This document shows positions 1 to 11,948 of a DNA stretch of 64,000 nucleotides, piece after piece. The position numbers and the translations under genes are program-made. This stretch comes from Annona cherimola (taxonomy: Eukaryota > Streptophyta > Magnoliopsida > Magnoliales > Annonaceae), in assembly GCA_030490835.1 (NCBI GenBank), contig CM059972.1, forward strand, positions 19,259,764-19,323,763. Reading direction: 5' to 3'. Position 1 is the first letter of the stretch; the number at the start of each line of letters is the position of its first letter. Under the pieces are notes generated by a model that saw nothing but the letters and a program-made list of their open reading frames with translations, was not told the DNA's origin and ran no database searches.

Positions 1-1344
1 TGCAGCGGTTGTAATGAATATACTACGTTGTGGAAGCTACTAGTCCCGCTGTTTCCTATCTCACCCCATTCATCAACGATGCCAAATATCCCCTCATTCT
101 CATTCTCAAAAAATTTTCACCTGAAATTTTTTTCTCATTTGCCAAACACAAAAGTTTTCAAAAATAAGAAGCTACAGTCATGTAATAATACAGAAGCAAT
201 GATTAACATAAGTAAAAAAGAATAAAAATAAATTAGATAAGATGATTTTATAGAAAAATATAAAAATAACTAGAAGTAAAGATACTAATAAAAATTAAGA
301 TAGTTAAATAGCTAATATGACAAAATAAAAAATAAAAAAATTTATGTCTTACCAAACGCAACCAAGTCACAAGAAAATATTTCCTTATAGTACAACCTAA
401 AGCGAACATGATTTTGGCCCTTGTCAAATGAATGAATAAACCATCTGATCCAGCAGAGTTTGCCAAAATTAAGGTCTCGCTTGCAGTGCTAGATATTATT
501 GCCAAATGTTGGATGTGTGGAGTACTATTCTGTGTAAAAATCGGTGGCTGCAGAAGGTATTTTGTCACCTTGCCTAATTAATAATTATATATAGTAAATC
601 TGATATTTTTAGCTTGTGTATATAGTTAGCATGTGGGAATACGTTCATATAGTTGTCCAATCGTATCAGGATATGTTTCCCTTTAACGATAAAAAATAAA
701 AAAGGATATGTTTCCGTTTAATAAGTTAGGCCAGCAGGGATCAGATCGAACGGGCAAAGAAAGAATTTCTGGTTCAGTTTGGTAATATTTATACATAGTT
801 ACATAGAAGCTGTTTCGGGTAATCTCCTCAGATTTTAAGATTTTAATGCTTGGTGGAAAATCCAATCTGTTTAGCTATGATGTCAAGTTTCATCTAAATC
901 CAATATGTACATATGATACATTTGCTCAACAATAGATACATTCATGTGTAAATTAGAAAAAATAGTTAGATCTATTTATATATATATATATATTGGAAAT
1001 TGGTAATAATTTATAAAATTATTTATCCATATAGTAGTGATATCTTAGATGATTTAGATATTAAAAATACTACTTAAAAATTGATATTTAGCATTAACTT
1101 ATTTTATTACATTGATTTTACGTATTTACAAATGAGACACATATACAATGATATTACACAAATGAAAGAATTTTTGTGATAATATAAGTAATACAAAACA
1201 CAATAAATTAAGTAAATTTTTCATTAACTAGCTAGATGTTAAAAATAGAGGGAACTACATAAAAAGGGATCTCATAGAAGTATCTCAATTTATACATAAA
1301 AGGGTTATGCTTCTATGAAACAATCTTCTTCTATGTAATCTATC
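1..1344. other. Gene-free AT-rich flank with MITE relics
   Basis: I see no supported gene here. Bases 200-340 resemble a decayed copy of MITE family A (tail reads like ...ACCAAACGC). Bases about 875-1275 are a reverse-oriented copy of MITE family B, recognisable by a 'TAGATGTTAAAAATAGA' end and a 'AAATTATTTATCCAT' core. A short (TA)n run sits near 974-992. Short open frames here have no recognisable domain. Confidence 0.5.
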
Positions 1345-2209
1345 TAAGGTGTTAATGGTGATGGTTAACTTGTCAACCTTTCCATTCAACCCATTTATAA
1401 ATGAGTTTAGATTAGAATTTTTGAATAAATGATTTGTGATCCGTCAATCAATTCGACTATTTAAATAAATAAATGAATTATGGTTAGAATTTTATAACTC
1501 ATCAACCTATTTAGTAACCTAGTTAACTCGTTCAACTCATTTAACCTGGTAATTGAGAGAGTATATATATTTTATGAATCTGAAAAGATTCTATTTTCTC
1601 CAAATTTCGAACATCCATCCAACAAACTTGACTGAGCACCTTCTTACTTTTGCGTGCAGGCCTCCAAAATTATCATCTCGTGACTATCGATCGCCTATGA
1701 CACCCACTTGATCTTATCTCTCTCGCTTCCCCCCTCACCCCTTCTCTAATCTCCCTCTCCATCTCCATCTCTCCCCTCGTTTTCCCTTCTCCGTCCCACT
1801 ACTGACTACAGTATCTTCTACAGTGTCTGCTATCGTCCGATTACATTGTATCCTACAGCATTTGCCTCCCTCTCACTGAAGACCGCCGTCCCTACTACTG
1901 CCATCCAACCCTTTTGTCGTTGTGCTAATCACCATCACCTGTTGTGTCACCCATATCTCAAGTACCTCCGTCTCTCTCTCCCTCCTTCCCTGTCGCCGTT
2001 ACTTAAATTTTTAAAAATTAGCTTTATTTTGACTCGTTTGCAACATATATACATAATCCGTTAATAAATAGCCAACCCATTTATTAAATGAGTTGCAAAT
2101 GTGTTCGGATTGAAAATTTTTAAATGGATTAATAAACAGATTAATGTTAAAAATCTGTTAAAATTAGGATTATGTCATAACCTTTTAACCCAATCTGTTA
2201 ACACCTCTA
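1345..2209. mobile_element. hAT-like non-autonomous element carrying a pyrimidine-rich insert
   Basis: The left end TAAGGTGTTAA and right end TTAACACCTCTA are inverted repeats of hAT type. Subterminal DNA on both sides is rich in 'AACTCATTTAACC/GTTAACC'-like motifs. The flanks read AATCTATC on the left and (ATT)ATCTATC on the right, an imperfect target duplication. The middle (about 1690-2010) is a C/T-rich, GC-richer stretch unlike the ends; it resembles a plant promoter or 5' leader and may be captured host DNA. No transposase frame is present, so the element is non-autonomous. The superfamily assignment rests only on ends and flanks. Confidence 0.5.
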
Positions 2210-2213
2210 ATTA

Positions 2214-2612
2214 TCTATCCATTTTTACACCATGTATGATTGATGAGAAATTTAATATGTCCATTATATTTAGCATCATTTATAATATTACGGAAATCAT
2301 TTCATTTGTCTAATATCTTTGTATAGATGAAATCATCGAAATTCATTTTTCTAATATCCTTGTGTAGATGAAATTATTTAAAAGATAACTTTTATATGGA
2401 TAAATGATTCTATAAAATATTATTTTTTAATGTATATATGATTGAATCTAAACATTTTTTGATACTTTATACATGAATATATACTTTTTAAGTGAATATG
2501 ACCCATGCACATTTTAATTTTAATGTAAGTTGGTTTCTTGCTAAATATAATAGATGAAATGAATTTTCTATCAATCATTAATATATTAAAAATGGAAATG
2601 GTTACATGAAAC
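2214..2612 (+). repeat. MITE family B, copy interrupted at its left end
   Basis: The copy begins CCATTTTTACACCATG and ends near GGTTACATG, matching the better preserved copy at about 3740-4225. Its left edge is separated from the sequence before 1345 by the hAT-like element, so the hAT-like element appears to have inserted into this MITE. Confidence 0.5.
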
Positions 2613-3199
2613 CCCTTCTATGTACATAAGAGCACGACATGTACATATATATAGAGAGAGAGAAAGAATCTTCAATGCAATCTATTGCATGATGCGAATG
2701 ATGTGATTAGTTGATTTTTTATTTTTTATTTTTTTAATATTTTTTAAAATTTAAGTCGTCCATCATATTTTATTCCATTAATATTCGCCTTGGATCCATC
2801 ATATTTTACATCGTTAATATTTATATGGCATAAAAATCATATTATTTATTTAAATTTATATCTAATCCACAGCAAGTGTAAATGCATGCAGTTATTTATA
2901 ATTATGTTTTAAAGATTATTTATTATAAAAATTTTAATTCACTTATTTTTTGTATATAGGCTAGAGAAATGGTTTTAAATACAGTAGATGGATTGTACGT
3001 GGAAAAATATAAAAAATCAAGTTTTTTTTTTATAAAATACAACAGGTTGTATGAAAAAATTTCTCATTTATATAAATTTTTACATTTTTCTTCGCACTAA
3101 TATGATTTATATTAAATTATTCTAATTATTTAACTACTATACTTTTCTATTATTATTTCTACATTACAATAGATTTTAACATTTTTATAAAACTATTTT

Positions 3200-3455
3200 A
3201 TCTATTTTATTTGTAGATAAATTTTTGAAAATGAGGCAGAGTAATATGATATGACAAAGATAATGATGAGAAGTTAAAATAAATAAAATAGTTTTTTTGA
3301 TAAAAATAAATAAGATAGTTGTATTAAAAGACATGAAGAAATAATTAAAAATTGTGGTAGTTGTATGAAAAGATATGGATAAATAATTTTAAAATTGAGT
3401 TAGAGTGAAGAAAAATCTTTTATTTTTGTTATTACTAAACACTCCTTCAATCATT
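3200..3455 (-). repeat. Degenerate MITE family A copy
   Basis: The run 'GAGTAATATGATATGA...AATGATGAG...AAGTTAAAATAAATAA' and the tail 'ACTAAACACTCC' match the internal and terminal parts of family A. The left terminus has decayed. Confidence 0.4.
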
Positions 3456-3739
3456 ACCTCTGTTACATTACATACTAATTTTTTAGATATTTTGTTAACA
3501 TTTTTGAAAATCGATAAATGGACATAAATATATGTGCATTTTATTGATTTATAAAGATTCATATAAAAACTAAATAAAATTTAAAAATTATCAAATTTCA
3601 AATGAAAAAATAGTGCAAGGAAAAGATCTAAGTAAGGCTCACATAATAATAACAATATAGATTACCTATAAATCTCTCAATTTAGAACAACCTCATAGAA
3701 CCATTGGGCATTTCTTTTTCGAGCATGCTTCAATAAAAC

Positions 3740-4225
3740 TCATTCTCTATATAACCTCATCCATTTTTAACATCTAGATGGTTGATAAAAATTTGCTCTA
3801 TTTATTGTATTTAGTATCACTTATATTATTATGAAAATCTTTTCATTTTTCTAATATCATTGTATATGTGTCGTATTTACAAACATATGAAATCAACGTA
3901 ATAAAATGATTTAATGCTAAATATCAATTTTTCAGTAGTATTTTTAATATCTAAACTATCTAAAATATTATTATTACATGGATAAATGATTATATAAAGT
4001 ATTACTATATTTCAATATATATGCAAATGAATCTAAGTATTTTTTCTAATTTACATATGAAGTTACCTATTTTTGAGAAAATGTGGCATTTGCACATATT
4101 GGATTTAGATGAAACTTCGCCTCATAACTAAACAAATTATATTAAATACAATAAATGAATTGAATTTTCAATCAAACATCAAAATCTTAAAATTTGAAAG
4201 AGTTACATGGAATCGCTCCTAGGCC
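3740..4225 (+). repeat. MITE family B, best-preserved copy (long inverted termini)
   Basis: This is a roughly 480-bp element without coding capacity. The first and last ~90 bp are imperfect inverted copies: the left arm contains CTATTTATTGTATTTAGTAT and the right arm contains ATTAAATACAATAAATGAAT. Other copies or fragments lie near 875-1275, 2214-2612, 6170-6380, 10200-10510, 25890-26640 and 40910-41240. The superfamily is not assigned. Confidence 0.6.
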
Positions 4226-4304
4226 CGTTTCTTTTTTACTTTCCTCATATTTTTTCCATAACATGATTTTTCTTAAAAGCACCTTGCTATAAGAATTCTT
4301 GTTG

Positions 4305-5108
4305 AACTTTACTAATTAATCCTTTTTTAGAATATTTCCACAACAGTATAACGAATTTTTTTTATTGGGATGGAAACTAATGCTCCAATCGAGTCCAGTT
4401 TGGAACTTTGGGTCAATGCTCATGTTAACCGTTTGGTAATCTGAATATTGACAAATATTATTTTATTTAATTAATCTTTTAATCATATGTAATATATATT
4501 TGGCTGCATTATATGTATTTTGACTATAATTAACCATTTACCTACAAATACTTGTTGAATTTGAATGGTGACATTTGGTTAAATATAACATTTTTTACGG
4601 CAAATGTAACCAAAAATAATGTTTAATATAACTAATAAAAGTTGGCTTAAAATTTTTTTGCCTACCGTTAATATAGTATTTAATTCTTAAACTTTACTAA
4701 TTAATCCTTTTTTAGAATATTTCCATAACATTATAACGAATTTTGTTTTTTTATTGGGATGGAAACTAATGCTCCAATCTAGTCCAGTTTGGAACTTTGA
4801 GTCATTTACACACTCATACATGCTCATGTTAACCGTTTGGTAATCTGAATATTAACAAATTTTATTTTATTTAATTAATCTTTTAATCATATGTAATATA
4901 TATTTGGCTGCATTACATGTATTTTGACTATAATTAACGATTTACCTACAAATACTTGTTGAATTTGAATGGTGACATTTGGTTAAATATAACATTTTTT
5001 ACAGCAAATGTAACCAAAAATAATGTTTAATATAACTAATAAAAGTTGGCTTACAATTTTTTTATGTTAAGGCTTAAAAATTTTTTGCCTACCGTTAATA
5101 TAGTATTT
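4305..5108 (+). repeat. Direct tandem duplication, period about 385 bp
   Basis: Two nearly identical copies lie head to tail: 4305-4689 and 4690-5108. Both start with AACTTTACTAATTAATCC and both include GGGATGGAAACTAATGCTCC, TATTTGGCTGCATTA and CCTACCGTTAATATAGTATT. The second copy carries extra blocks (an 'ACACACTCATA' stretch near 4808 and about 20 bp near 5060). Few mismatches otherwise point to a recent duplication. No gene is recognised in the unit. Confidence 0.9.
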
Positions 5109-5552
5109 AATCCATTTGTTACAAAACGCAGCCGGATTAAAATTTTGCTGAAAAACGTGGGTGCAACTAAATTTTGTACTTCTCAAAAAAAAAAAAAAAC
5201 AACTAAATTTTGTAAAAATGATCGAAATTTTTTAATAAATAATCGGGTCAGCTTAATACTTATAAAAATGAATTAAGTTGTCGTTAATGATATATAAATA
5301 CATAATTAATGTCTGATGGATAATAAGACATGCCGACTTCAAACTTTCCAGCCATAAAATATTTTGATGAGAGAGAAATATCCAACTCCAGTCACGCCAG
5401 CCCTAAAACAAAGATAAATTTGTTTGATTAATACATGATTATAAAAAATTTTGATATTCATCTGAATTTAAAATGATAGTATCTAATCGATAAAAGATTA
5501 ACCTGGCGGTCCAAGCCAATCAGGCATCAAATATACAGTTGATAAATCTAAA

Positions 5553-5828
5553 GGTGTGTTTGGTAATAAATAAAATATGTAAAGTAAAAAAATTTCAATT
5601 TAAACTTTTCACTCTTTATAACTATTTTATTTTTTTAATTATTTCTTCACATATTTCTATACAACTATACTACTTTTTAATAATTTCTACATAACTACCT
5701 ATGTAATCAACCTTTCTATTTTAAATTTATTCTATTTACTCATCATATCATATTACATAATTTTATTTCATTTTAATAATTTTTACACAAAAAATTTTTC
5801 ATACTTAACTTTTATCATTTCCCAAACT
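5553..5828 (+). repeat. MITE family A copy
   Basis: The copy starts GGTGTGTTTGGTAATAAATAAAA, contains AAACTTTTCACTCTTTATAACT and ends near ATTTCCCAAACTTA. It has no coding capacity. It shares the full internal order of family A with the copies at 11984-12245 and 58590-58881. Confidence 0.65.
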
Positions 5829-6400
5829 TATTCATATTAATTCATGCATTTATATGTTGAAAATATTGTCATTCCATTAAGGTTTTTTTGATAAAATAAA
5901 CTAAAATAAAATAGATATGTGTTGTATTTATATAATTAAAAATCAAAAGTGGTATTTCACTCAAGAAATTAACAACATACCAATTCTTGACAGAATTTGA
6001 ATAATTCACCGCCCATGAATTCTTTGGTTTTTAATTTTTTCCGTCCACAAACATATATATATACACAGGAGAAATTATCAAGTGCGGCGCCAATTATGGT
6101 GCAGTGGCGCTAAAATGATCCCCGCATGGTGATAAAATCAAAATCTACTCCACCAATTATATTTAGAATAATGTATTCTATTACCATATTAATTTTCATA
6201 CTAATCTAACATGTGTATGGATCATATATGAAAATAGTACAAATTCAACGCAATAAAATAGTTTGACGTAAATAATAACTTTAAAATAGATTTTTCAACA
6301 TCTAAATTGTCTAAAGTATGATTTATATATGAATAAATGATTATATAAAATTTTATTATATTTTAATATATGTGTAGCTTATTTTTTAGGCAACTGGGCC

Positions 6401-6435
6401 GCTGTTTCGGTGCAATTGCGCTGCACCGGAACAGC
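6401..6435. repeat. GC-rich inverted repeat (hairpin)
   Basis: GCTGTTTCGGTGCA (6401-6414) and TGCACCGGAACAGC (6422-6435) form a 14-bp stem with one wobble pair and a 7-base loop. It stands out in very AT-rich surroundings and adjoins a family B fragment, so it may be the terminus of an unclassified element. Confidence 0.6.
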
Positions 6436-6449
6436 CCCCTGTGTGTGTA

Positions 6450-7700
6450 TATATTATCTTTTGCCGTCAATCCAGATTTCAGTCCACATCATGGCCTTAA
6501 CACGAATTAATGGGCGAGTGAAAACATTCTACTCGGATATGGTGCCCTGTAAAAGGCAACGTGTCTGATCATAACTAGCCACCATTGGTTTCGGATTCCA
6601 ATGCAACATCGGCTGAGCTAGAGAATGTGGGTGATGGTACAAGAGAATTTTGTTAGGGAAATGAAAATGGAGCGGGAAGAATACCATTTGAGTCATCGAT
6701 GATACAAAATTAGAAATATTAGAATAGGATATGTTACGTCATACTTTTAAATAACGAAATAATGGTGGAAACTAAATTTTTATTTTTTCACCCAAATAAT
6801 TTTTTTTTATTCTTATATATTTACACCTTAATCCAAATACATATTTTTTCAATTTTTATTTTAAAGGTATAAATCTAACAATATTGCTAATAAACTAGCT
6901 ATAAAAATATTACTCTGAGAAATGAAAAATAAATTCCTGGCTCAAACTTAGAACAACTTGCAGTAGAGGCAGTTGCATATATTATTGATATAAATTAGAG
7001 TGTGTTTAAGATAATTTAATTGGATTCGATGAGATATAAGGAGAATGTCGGGAATTCTATATTTACCAAAAAGCTCTTTTAGTTTTAAATATAATTTTTT
7101 ATTTTTAATATATAACAATCATATTTTTCTTAAATAATTTCTTGTTTTTTTAATACACAACTAGCTCTTCTCGCGGAAAATACTCATCTTTTTGCATCCC
7201 AACAATTGTGGTTACCCCTAACTGTATTAAGTATTTTCTTGCACATGTTAAGTTGTTAACCCACGTGGATGGTAATTTTTTTTTATTAACGTAGGCTTTA
7301 TTGATCACCCATAGAGTAGAAATTATTTTCACATAGCCTTTGTAGACCATCCGTAAAAAAAAAAAAAAAAAAAATTTCTCCAGCAAATTATATGGGGAAA
7401 TATCTGATCAGGTTTTTTTTTTACATAATTCATAGAACAAAACCCGCATCTAGAGGCTTATATATTTTAAACGATGTGGAAACGCTGGTCACTACTTAAA
7501 ATTAAAAATAATATAATAATTCAAATATAATTTCGTTAATCATAGTAAGCTTTAAGTAAAAATACTTCCTGAATACTTATCATGAAACCTATATCAGAAA
7601 ATATGATACGTTAAAACGTATAAAAGTCAAGTTGGTAAGATATTTGACTATCTTAAATTATCAAAATTAATTTCCACCTATCATTAAAATCATCAATTTA
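6450..7700. other. Intergenic, nothing recognised
   Basis: AT-rich sequence with homopolymer runs (A20 near 7355). No coding domain, tRNA or repeat with clear boundaries was seen. Confidence 0.5.
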
Positions 7701-7734
7701 ATTGTGTTTGTTTTTTTTTAATAACGAAACTAAT

Positions 7735-8085
7735 CGGTGGGCTTTCCTACTTCCCTTCAAGGGAATTCCAAGAACCAACGTGACGAGGGGAGTCGCTTGC
7801 AAGAGGAAAAAGAACGGCAGTCATCGCCAGGATATTTGTATGTTACGGTGGCTCGGACGTAATTTCCGTAAACTTCGGAGGCAAGTCTGTGAATGCAGGC
7901 AGTCTTTCGCATCCAGTTCCCTCCCTCTGCCCGCCTCTCGTGCCTGCAGCTTAAAAGCCGCGCACGACGCCACCTAAATCCTACACGCACCGCAGACACT
8001 CGCTGCCACGTCTTAACCTCGAGAGATCTCATCCTCGCGTCAAATTCTGTTATTGTTTTGCTCTTGTGCCGGTCGGTAGAAAAGT
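7735..8085. other. Isolated GC-rich, CpG-containing island
   Basis: About 350 bp of GC-rich sequence with many CpG sites lies between long AT-rich stretches. Frames run across it on both strands but none shows a known domain and the longest runs into a MITE. It looks like an orphan promoter or first-exon region: a TTAAAAG motif at about 7950 is followed by a C/A-rich stretch. A MITE family A copy starts immediately after it (about 8114) and may have cut it off. Confidence 0.35.
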
Positions 8086-8113
8086 TAGTAGAAATAAATT
8101 TTAAAAAATAAAA

Positions 8114-8360
8114 TGTGTGTTTGTAAAGTAATAAGTTTTTTGAATAAAAAATTTTAGTGTAAAAATTTTTGAATGGAGAGAAAATAATATGATGTGACAT
8201 AATGATGAGGAATAAAAAAAATAAAATTAGAATAGATCGGTTAGTTATATAGGTAAACATGTATAAATATATATAAATCATTGAAAGTAGGATAATTATA
8301 TAGGAAAATATGAAAAAATAATTAAACATAAAATAATTACGCATAGTGAAAAGCTTTAGA
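8114..8360 (-). repeat. MITE family A copy
   Basis: Reverse orientation relative to the 5553 copy: TGTGTGTTTGTAAAGTAATAAG, then GATGTGACATAATGATGAGGAA, then a TATAGGAAAATATGAAAAAATA segment. The 3' terminus is eroded. Confidence 0.55.
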
Positions 8361-8544
8361 CATACTTAAAATAATTATTTCTTGCTTAAAAGGTCGTGAT
8401 CATATATACTCGGCCATAATTCAAGCAAACTCTGGTTAGTCCAATAGCACTTTTTTTTTTTAAGTTTTATAACAAGGTGGACTCCACTTAGATTTTTTAT
8501 TATATAATTTTTAAAAAAAATTGTAACATGTTTTATTTTTTAAA

Positions 8545-8755
8545 TAAAAATGAACTGACATGGGATAATGATACAGAGTAAAGAAAATAAGATTAAAATA
8601 AATAAATTAAGTGCATGGTAGATTTGTAAAAATAATTGAAAAGTAAGATACCTGTGTATGAAGAAGTGAAGAAATAATTAAGAAATTGAATAGTTGGTGA
8701 GAGTGAAATGTTTTAGTTTGAAAATTTTTATGTGTTAACAAATAAAGTAAAAAAT
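8545..8755 (-). repeat. Degenerate MITE family A copy
   Basis: The internal family A motifs are present (GACATGGGATAATGATACAG, AATAATTGAAAAGTAAGATA, GAGAGTGAAATGTTTTAG) but the terminal repeats are decayed. Confidence 0.4.
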
Positions 8756-8989
8756 GCGTAAAAATATTTTTAAAAACTTTTACATTATAACATATCCACA
8801 TAAGACTAATTAATAAAAATTTTGAAAAATAGATTTTTCCACGGGCCACAATTCACTTAAACTACGGTAAAAACTACCGTCAATAAATTATTTTGTACAT
8901 GTTGCAAAAGGGCACTGTATTGTATCTCCGATATTTATATAGGGATTGTAATTATAATGAATAAAATATGATAAGCTCTTTTTAGGTTC

Positions 8990-9375
8990 ATGATTATATA
9001 CATGATGATGTATTTTCAGTTAAAATACAACATTCATTTATTTTCATAATTAGTTATTTTCTTCATAAACATATTTTCATAAATGTACTTAATTATATAC
9101 TAAGTTTTGTCATTTTACAATATTTTTACATTTTTATTTTTATTTTTTAAAATTAAATTTTTTAATGACTAAGAAATGACTTAAATGCCCCTTCAAATGG
9201 ATGATTTGTAAAAATAAAAAATAAACACGTAAAAGTATTATAAAATGACGATACTTGGTATATATATTAAATACACTTAGAAAAATATGTTTATGAAGAA
9301 AAAATAAATAAATAATAATAAATAAAATAAATGAATGTTGTATTTTTGCCTAAAATACATCACAACACATATAAT
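8990..9375. repeat. Foldback element with ~190-bp arms
   Basis: The left arm (about 8995-9180) and right arm (about 9190-9372) are long imperfect inverted repeats. TACAACATTCATTTATTTT near 9028 pairs with AAAATAAATGAATGTTGTA near 9340, and CTTCATAAACATATTTTC pairs with AAAAATATGTTTATGAAG. There is no coding capacity. Confidence 0.75.
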
Positions 9376-9389
9376 TGGGCTCCCTTTTT

Positions 9390-10200
9390 TCATTTCTCAC
9401 ATGTTAATTGGACTTAGGAGAAATGGATTTTTAATAAGCATACTATAAAAAATTGCGGTAAAATTAAAAGAGTAAAACGCATTTTCCTTATTTGTATGTT
9501 TAAGTTCTCAGAGTAATAAGATTTCAAAGGCTTTAATTTTCTTTTGATTGGTTCATATGTAATTCAATAATCATTTGTTAAAACCATCTTTAGTAGATCC
9601 CATATTCCTGATAAGCATGATTAATTTTGAATTTTAAAATTGAATTCGATAATTTGGGATCTAAATCTCAAGCACTTAAAATGCTAAATTGGAAATTTTA
9701 AGTTTTTCGTATTTTCAGTTAGCAAAGAATAAAAATACTAAAATAAAAATACTGCATTATATTTTGTCCAAAAGCCTCACAAATAAAATTATGTTTTTAT
9801 TGTTTTGTAAATAGTAAATTAGCTAAGCTTTCTTTTTAATCATATATATATATATATTTGGTTATGGATATTTTATAATTTGTGAAATTTGCGCTTTAAT
9901 TAATCATTTAATATACAAGTACATTTTATCGTATATTCGGATCTTATTCCTTTTGTAACATTGTAATTAAGTTAAAATGTAAAAAATTAAATATAACTAA
10001 TTGAAAATAAAAAATTAATTAAAACATAAATAATAGGTTTAGTTTAAATCAAAACATAAATAATAGGATTTAATTCAACGGTGTTGATGCAAAAAATCAA
10101 GCAATCGATTTCAGTGTTGTTACTACTTTGGTCTACTTTGATAATTAATTAAAATTCAATTTATTCATTTATTTTACTTTATTTGTATAATTAAGCTATT
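9390..10200. other. Intergenic, nothing recognised
   Basis: AT-rich DNA with a short (AT)n run near 9842 and a local direct repeat of 'AAAACATAAATAATAGG' near 10021-10070. No supported gene. Confidence 0.5.
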
Positions 10201-10510
10201 AAAAAATTAAAATTTTCTATGAGCCACATTTGTATAAAAATATATAATAATGTACAAGTGTGAAAATTACTTAACTCCATTCACAAATGAATTAAAATAT
10301 CATGCTACTTTATAATAATGATGTTTGAGATGATTTAGATGTTGATTTAATAATTTTAAAATTAATATATAAATTAAGTCATTTTATTAGATTAATTTTA
10401 TACATTTATTAGATGAAACTATACACATTTTGATTTGCACGGAACTTGATATTTTAGGTAAATAAATAATTAAATATAATAAGTGAATTAAATTTTAATT
10501 TAATCGATGC
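10200..10510 (-). repeat. MITE family B fragment, reverse orientation
   Basis: It carries the family core in reverse order (GAGATGATTTAGATGTTGATT, AAATTAAGTCATTTTATTAG, then TAAATATAATAAGTGAATTAA). Confidence 0.45.
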
Positions 10511-10643
10511 AGAAATAATTTTGAATTGTGGGCATAATTGAAATAGACCCCATCAATCATTATTATTTAAAATTATTCGCGGAAAATCTACGTTAACTCA
10601 ACTTCTAGAAAATAACTTCTCGTGAATTCATCAGCTGAATTGA

Positions 10644-10927
10644 AGGATGTGTTTCGTAATGAATAAAACTTTTGATGAAAAATTTTGGAGAGTAAAAGTT
10701 GTTAAATGATATGATATGATAGGTATAATAATGAGTAGTAAAGAAGATAAAGTTAAAATAGATAAGTTAGTTATGTGTATAGTTGTGTAGAAATGATTGA
10801 AAAGTATGATAGTTGTATAGGAAAGTATGAAAAAATAATTAAAAAATATGATAGTTATAAAGAGTGAAAAGTTTTAAATTGAAAAGTTTTAACTTTGACA
10901 TTTTCTATCAATTGTCAAACACACTCG
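10644..10927 (-). repeat. MITE family A, nearly full-length copy
   Basis: It runs from GGATGTGTTTCGTAATGAAT to CAATTGTCAAACACACTC, about 284 bp, with all internal blocks present. It is the template used to read the nested copy at 11949-12357. Confidence 0.7.
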
Positions 10928-11109
10928 TAAGCATCATTTAGCGGCCCTAAGAATTTCAAGACCTTCGTATTTTATTAAGTTATGTTTTGAAACTTTATTG
11001 CGCTTAACTGCGAAGCCATTTTTTATTTTTAATTTTTTATAAATTTATTAATTGAGATGTATTTAATTTATAAATTAAGTTTTATGATCTTTAGAAATGT
11101 ATGTAAATA

Positions 11110-11740
11110 TTTTTATATTTTAAAACTAGGCCATGTTCTTGCGCACCTGGGTGCAAAAACTTAATTTAAAATTTTTTTTGAAATTATTTTATACAATTAT
11201 TAATCTAAATATATTTAATATGTGTATTAAATATTAACATTTTTGGAGAGTAACAATGATATTTTAGATTAACAGTTGTATAAAAATTTTCAAAAATAAA
11301 AAAATAGGTTAAATCCACCGAGTGCGTCAAGGTTAAGCACATCCAGGTGCATTCGATCAACCACATTTAAAAATAGGGGTTAAAAATGACTAAATTCATC
11401 TATTTTAAAAAATAAAAAATATATATACTTCTCTAAAAACGATAACAATATATGCATTAAATACTCTTAGGAGTGCAAAATCTCTTTTCTAAATATTTTT
11501 TAAAATTTATATAAAATTATTAATTTATGTGTATTTAATTTATAAATTTAAAATTACTATTTTTAATTTTTAAAACAGAGTGTTTTAGTCATTTTAAATG
11601 ATTAAAATATCACTATTTTTAAAAAATAAAAAATACACACATCTTCAAAAATAAAAAACTTAATACATAAGTTTTTATGAAATAATACAAAAAATTTCAA
11701 AATTTTGTTTAAAAAATTTGGTTTTGTACTCTCAGTTAGG
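11110..11740. repeat. Clustered foldback-type repeats
   Basis: Two or more palindromic units lie here (about 11110-11345 and 11465-11740). Each contains a central inverted 'TTTTTAATTTTTAAAA...TTTTTAAAAAATAAAAAAT' core flanked by 'AATCTAAATATATTTAATA'-like arms. The same arm sequences recur in elements at 29100-29509, 46213-46430 and 47400-47705, so this is a dispersed family without genes. Confidence 0.5.
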
Positions 11741-11948
11741 ATGAATGAAAACATTACACCTTAGATTAACTATTTTATAAAAATTCAAAAAATAAAACAT
11801 GTGTTTTGTAAAGCCATATCCACATCAAGATGCATTGAAATATTATACTTCAGATCAACTATTTTATAAAAAATTTAAAAATAAAAAATGTGTTTTGCAT
11901 TAGGTGCACTAAAGTTTTTTTTTATATAAAAGGTGCACTGAAATCTTA

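Noticed and set aside
7757..8344. 195-residue minus-strand frame
   Set aside because: Half is encoded by a MITE and half by the GC-rich island. No domain is recognised and codon use changes abruptly at the MITE edge.
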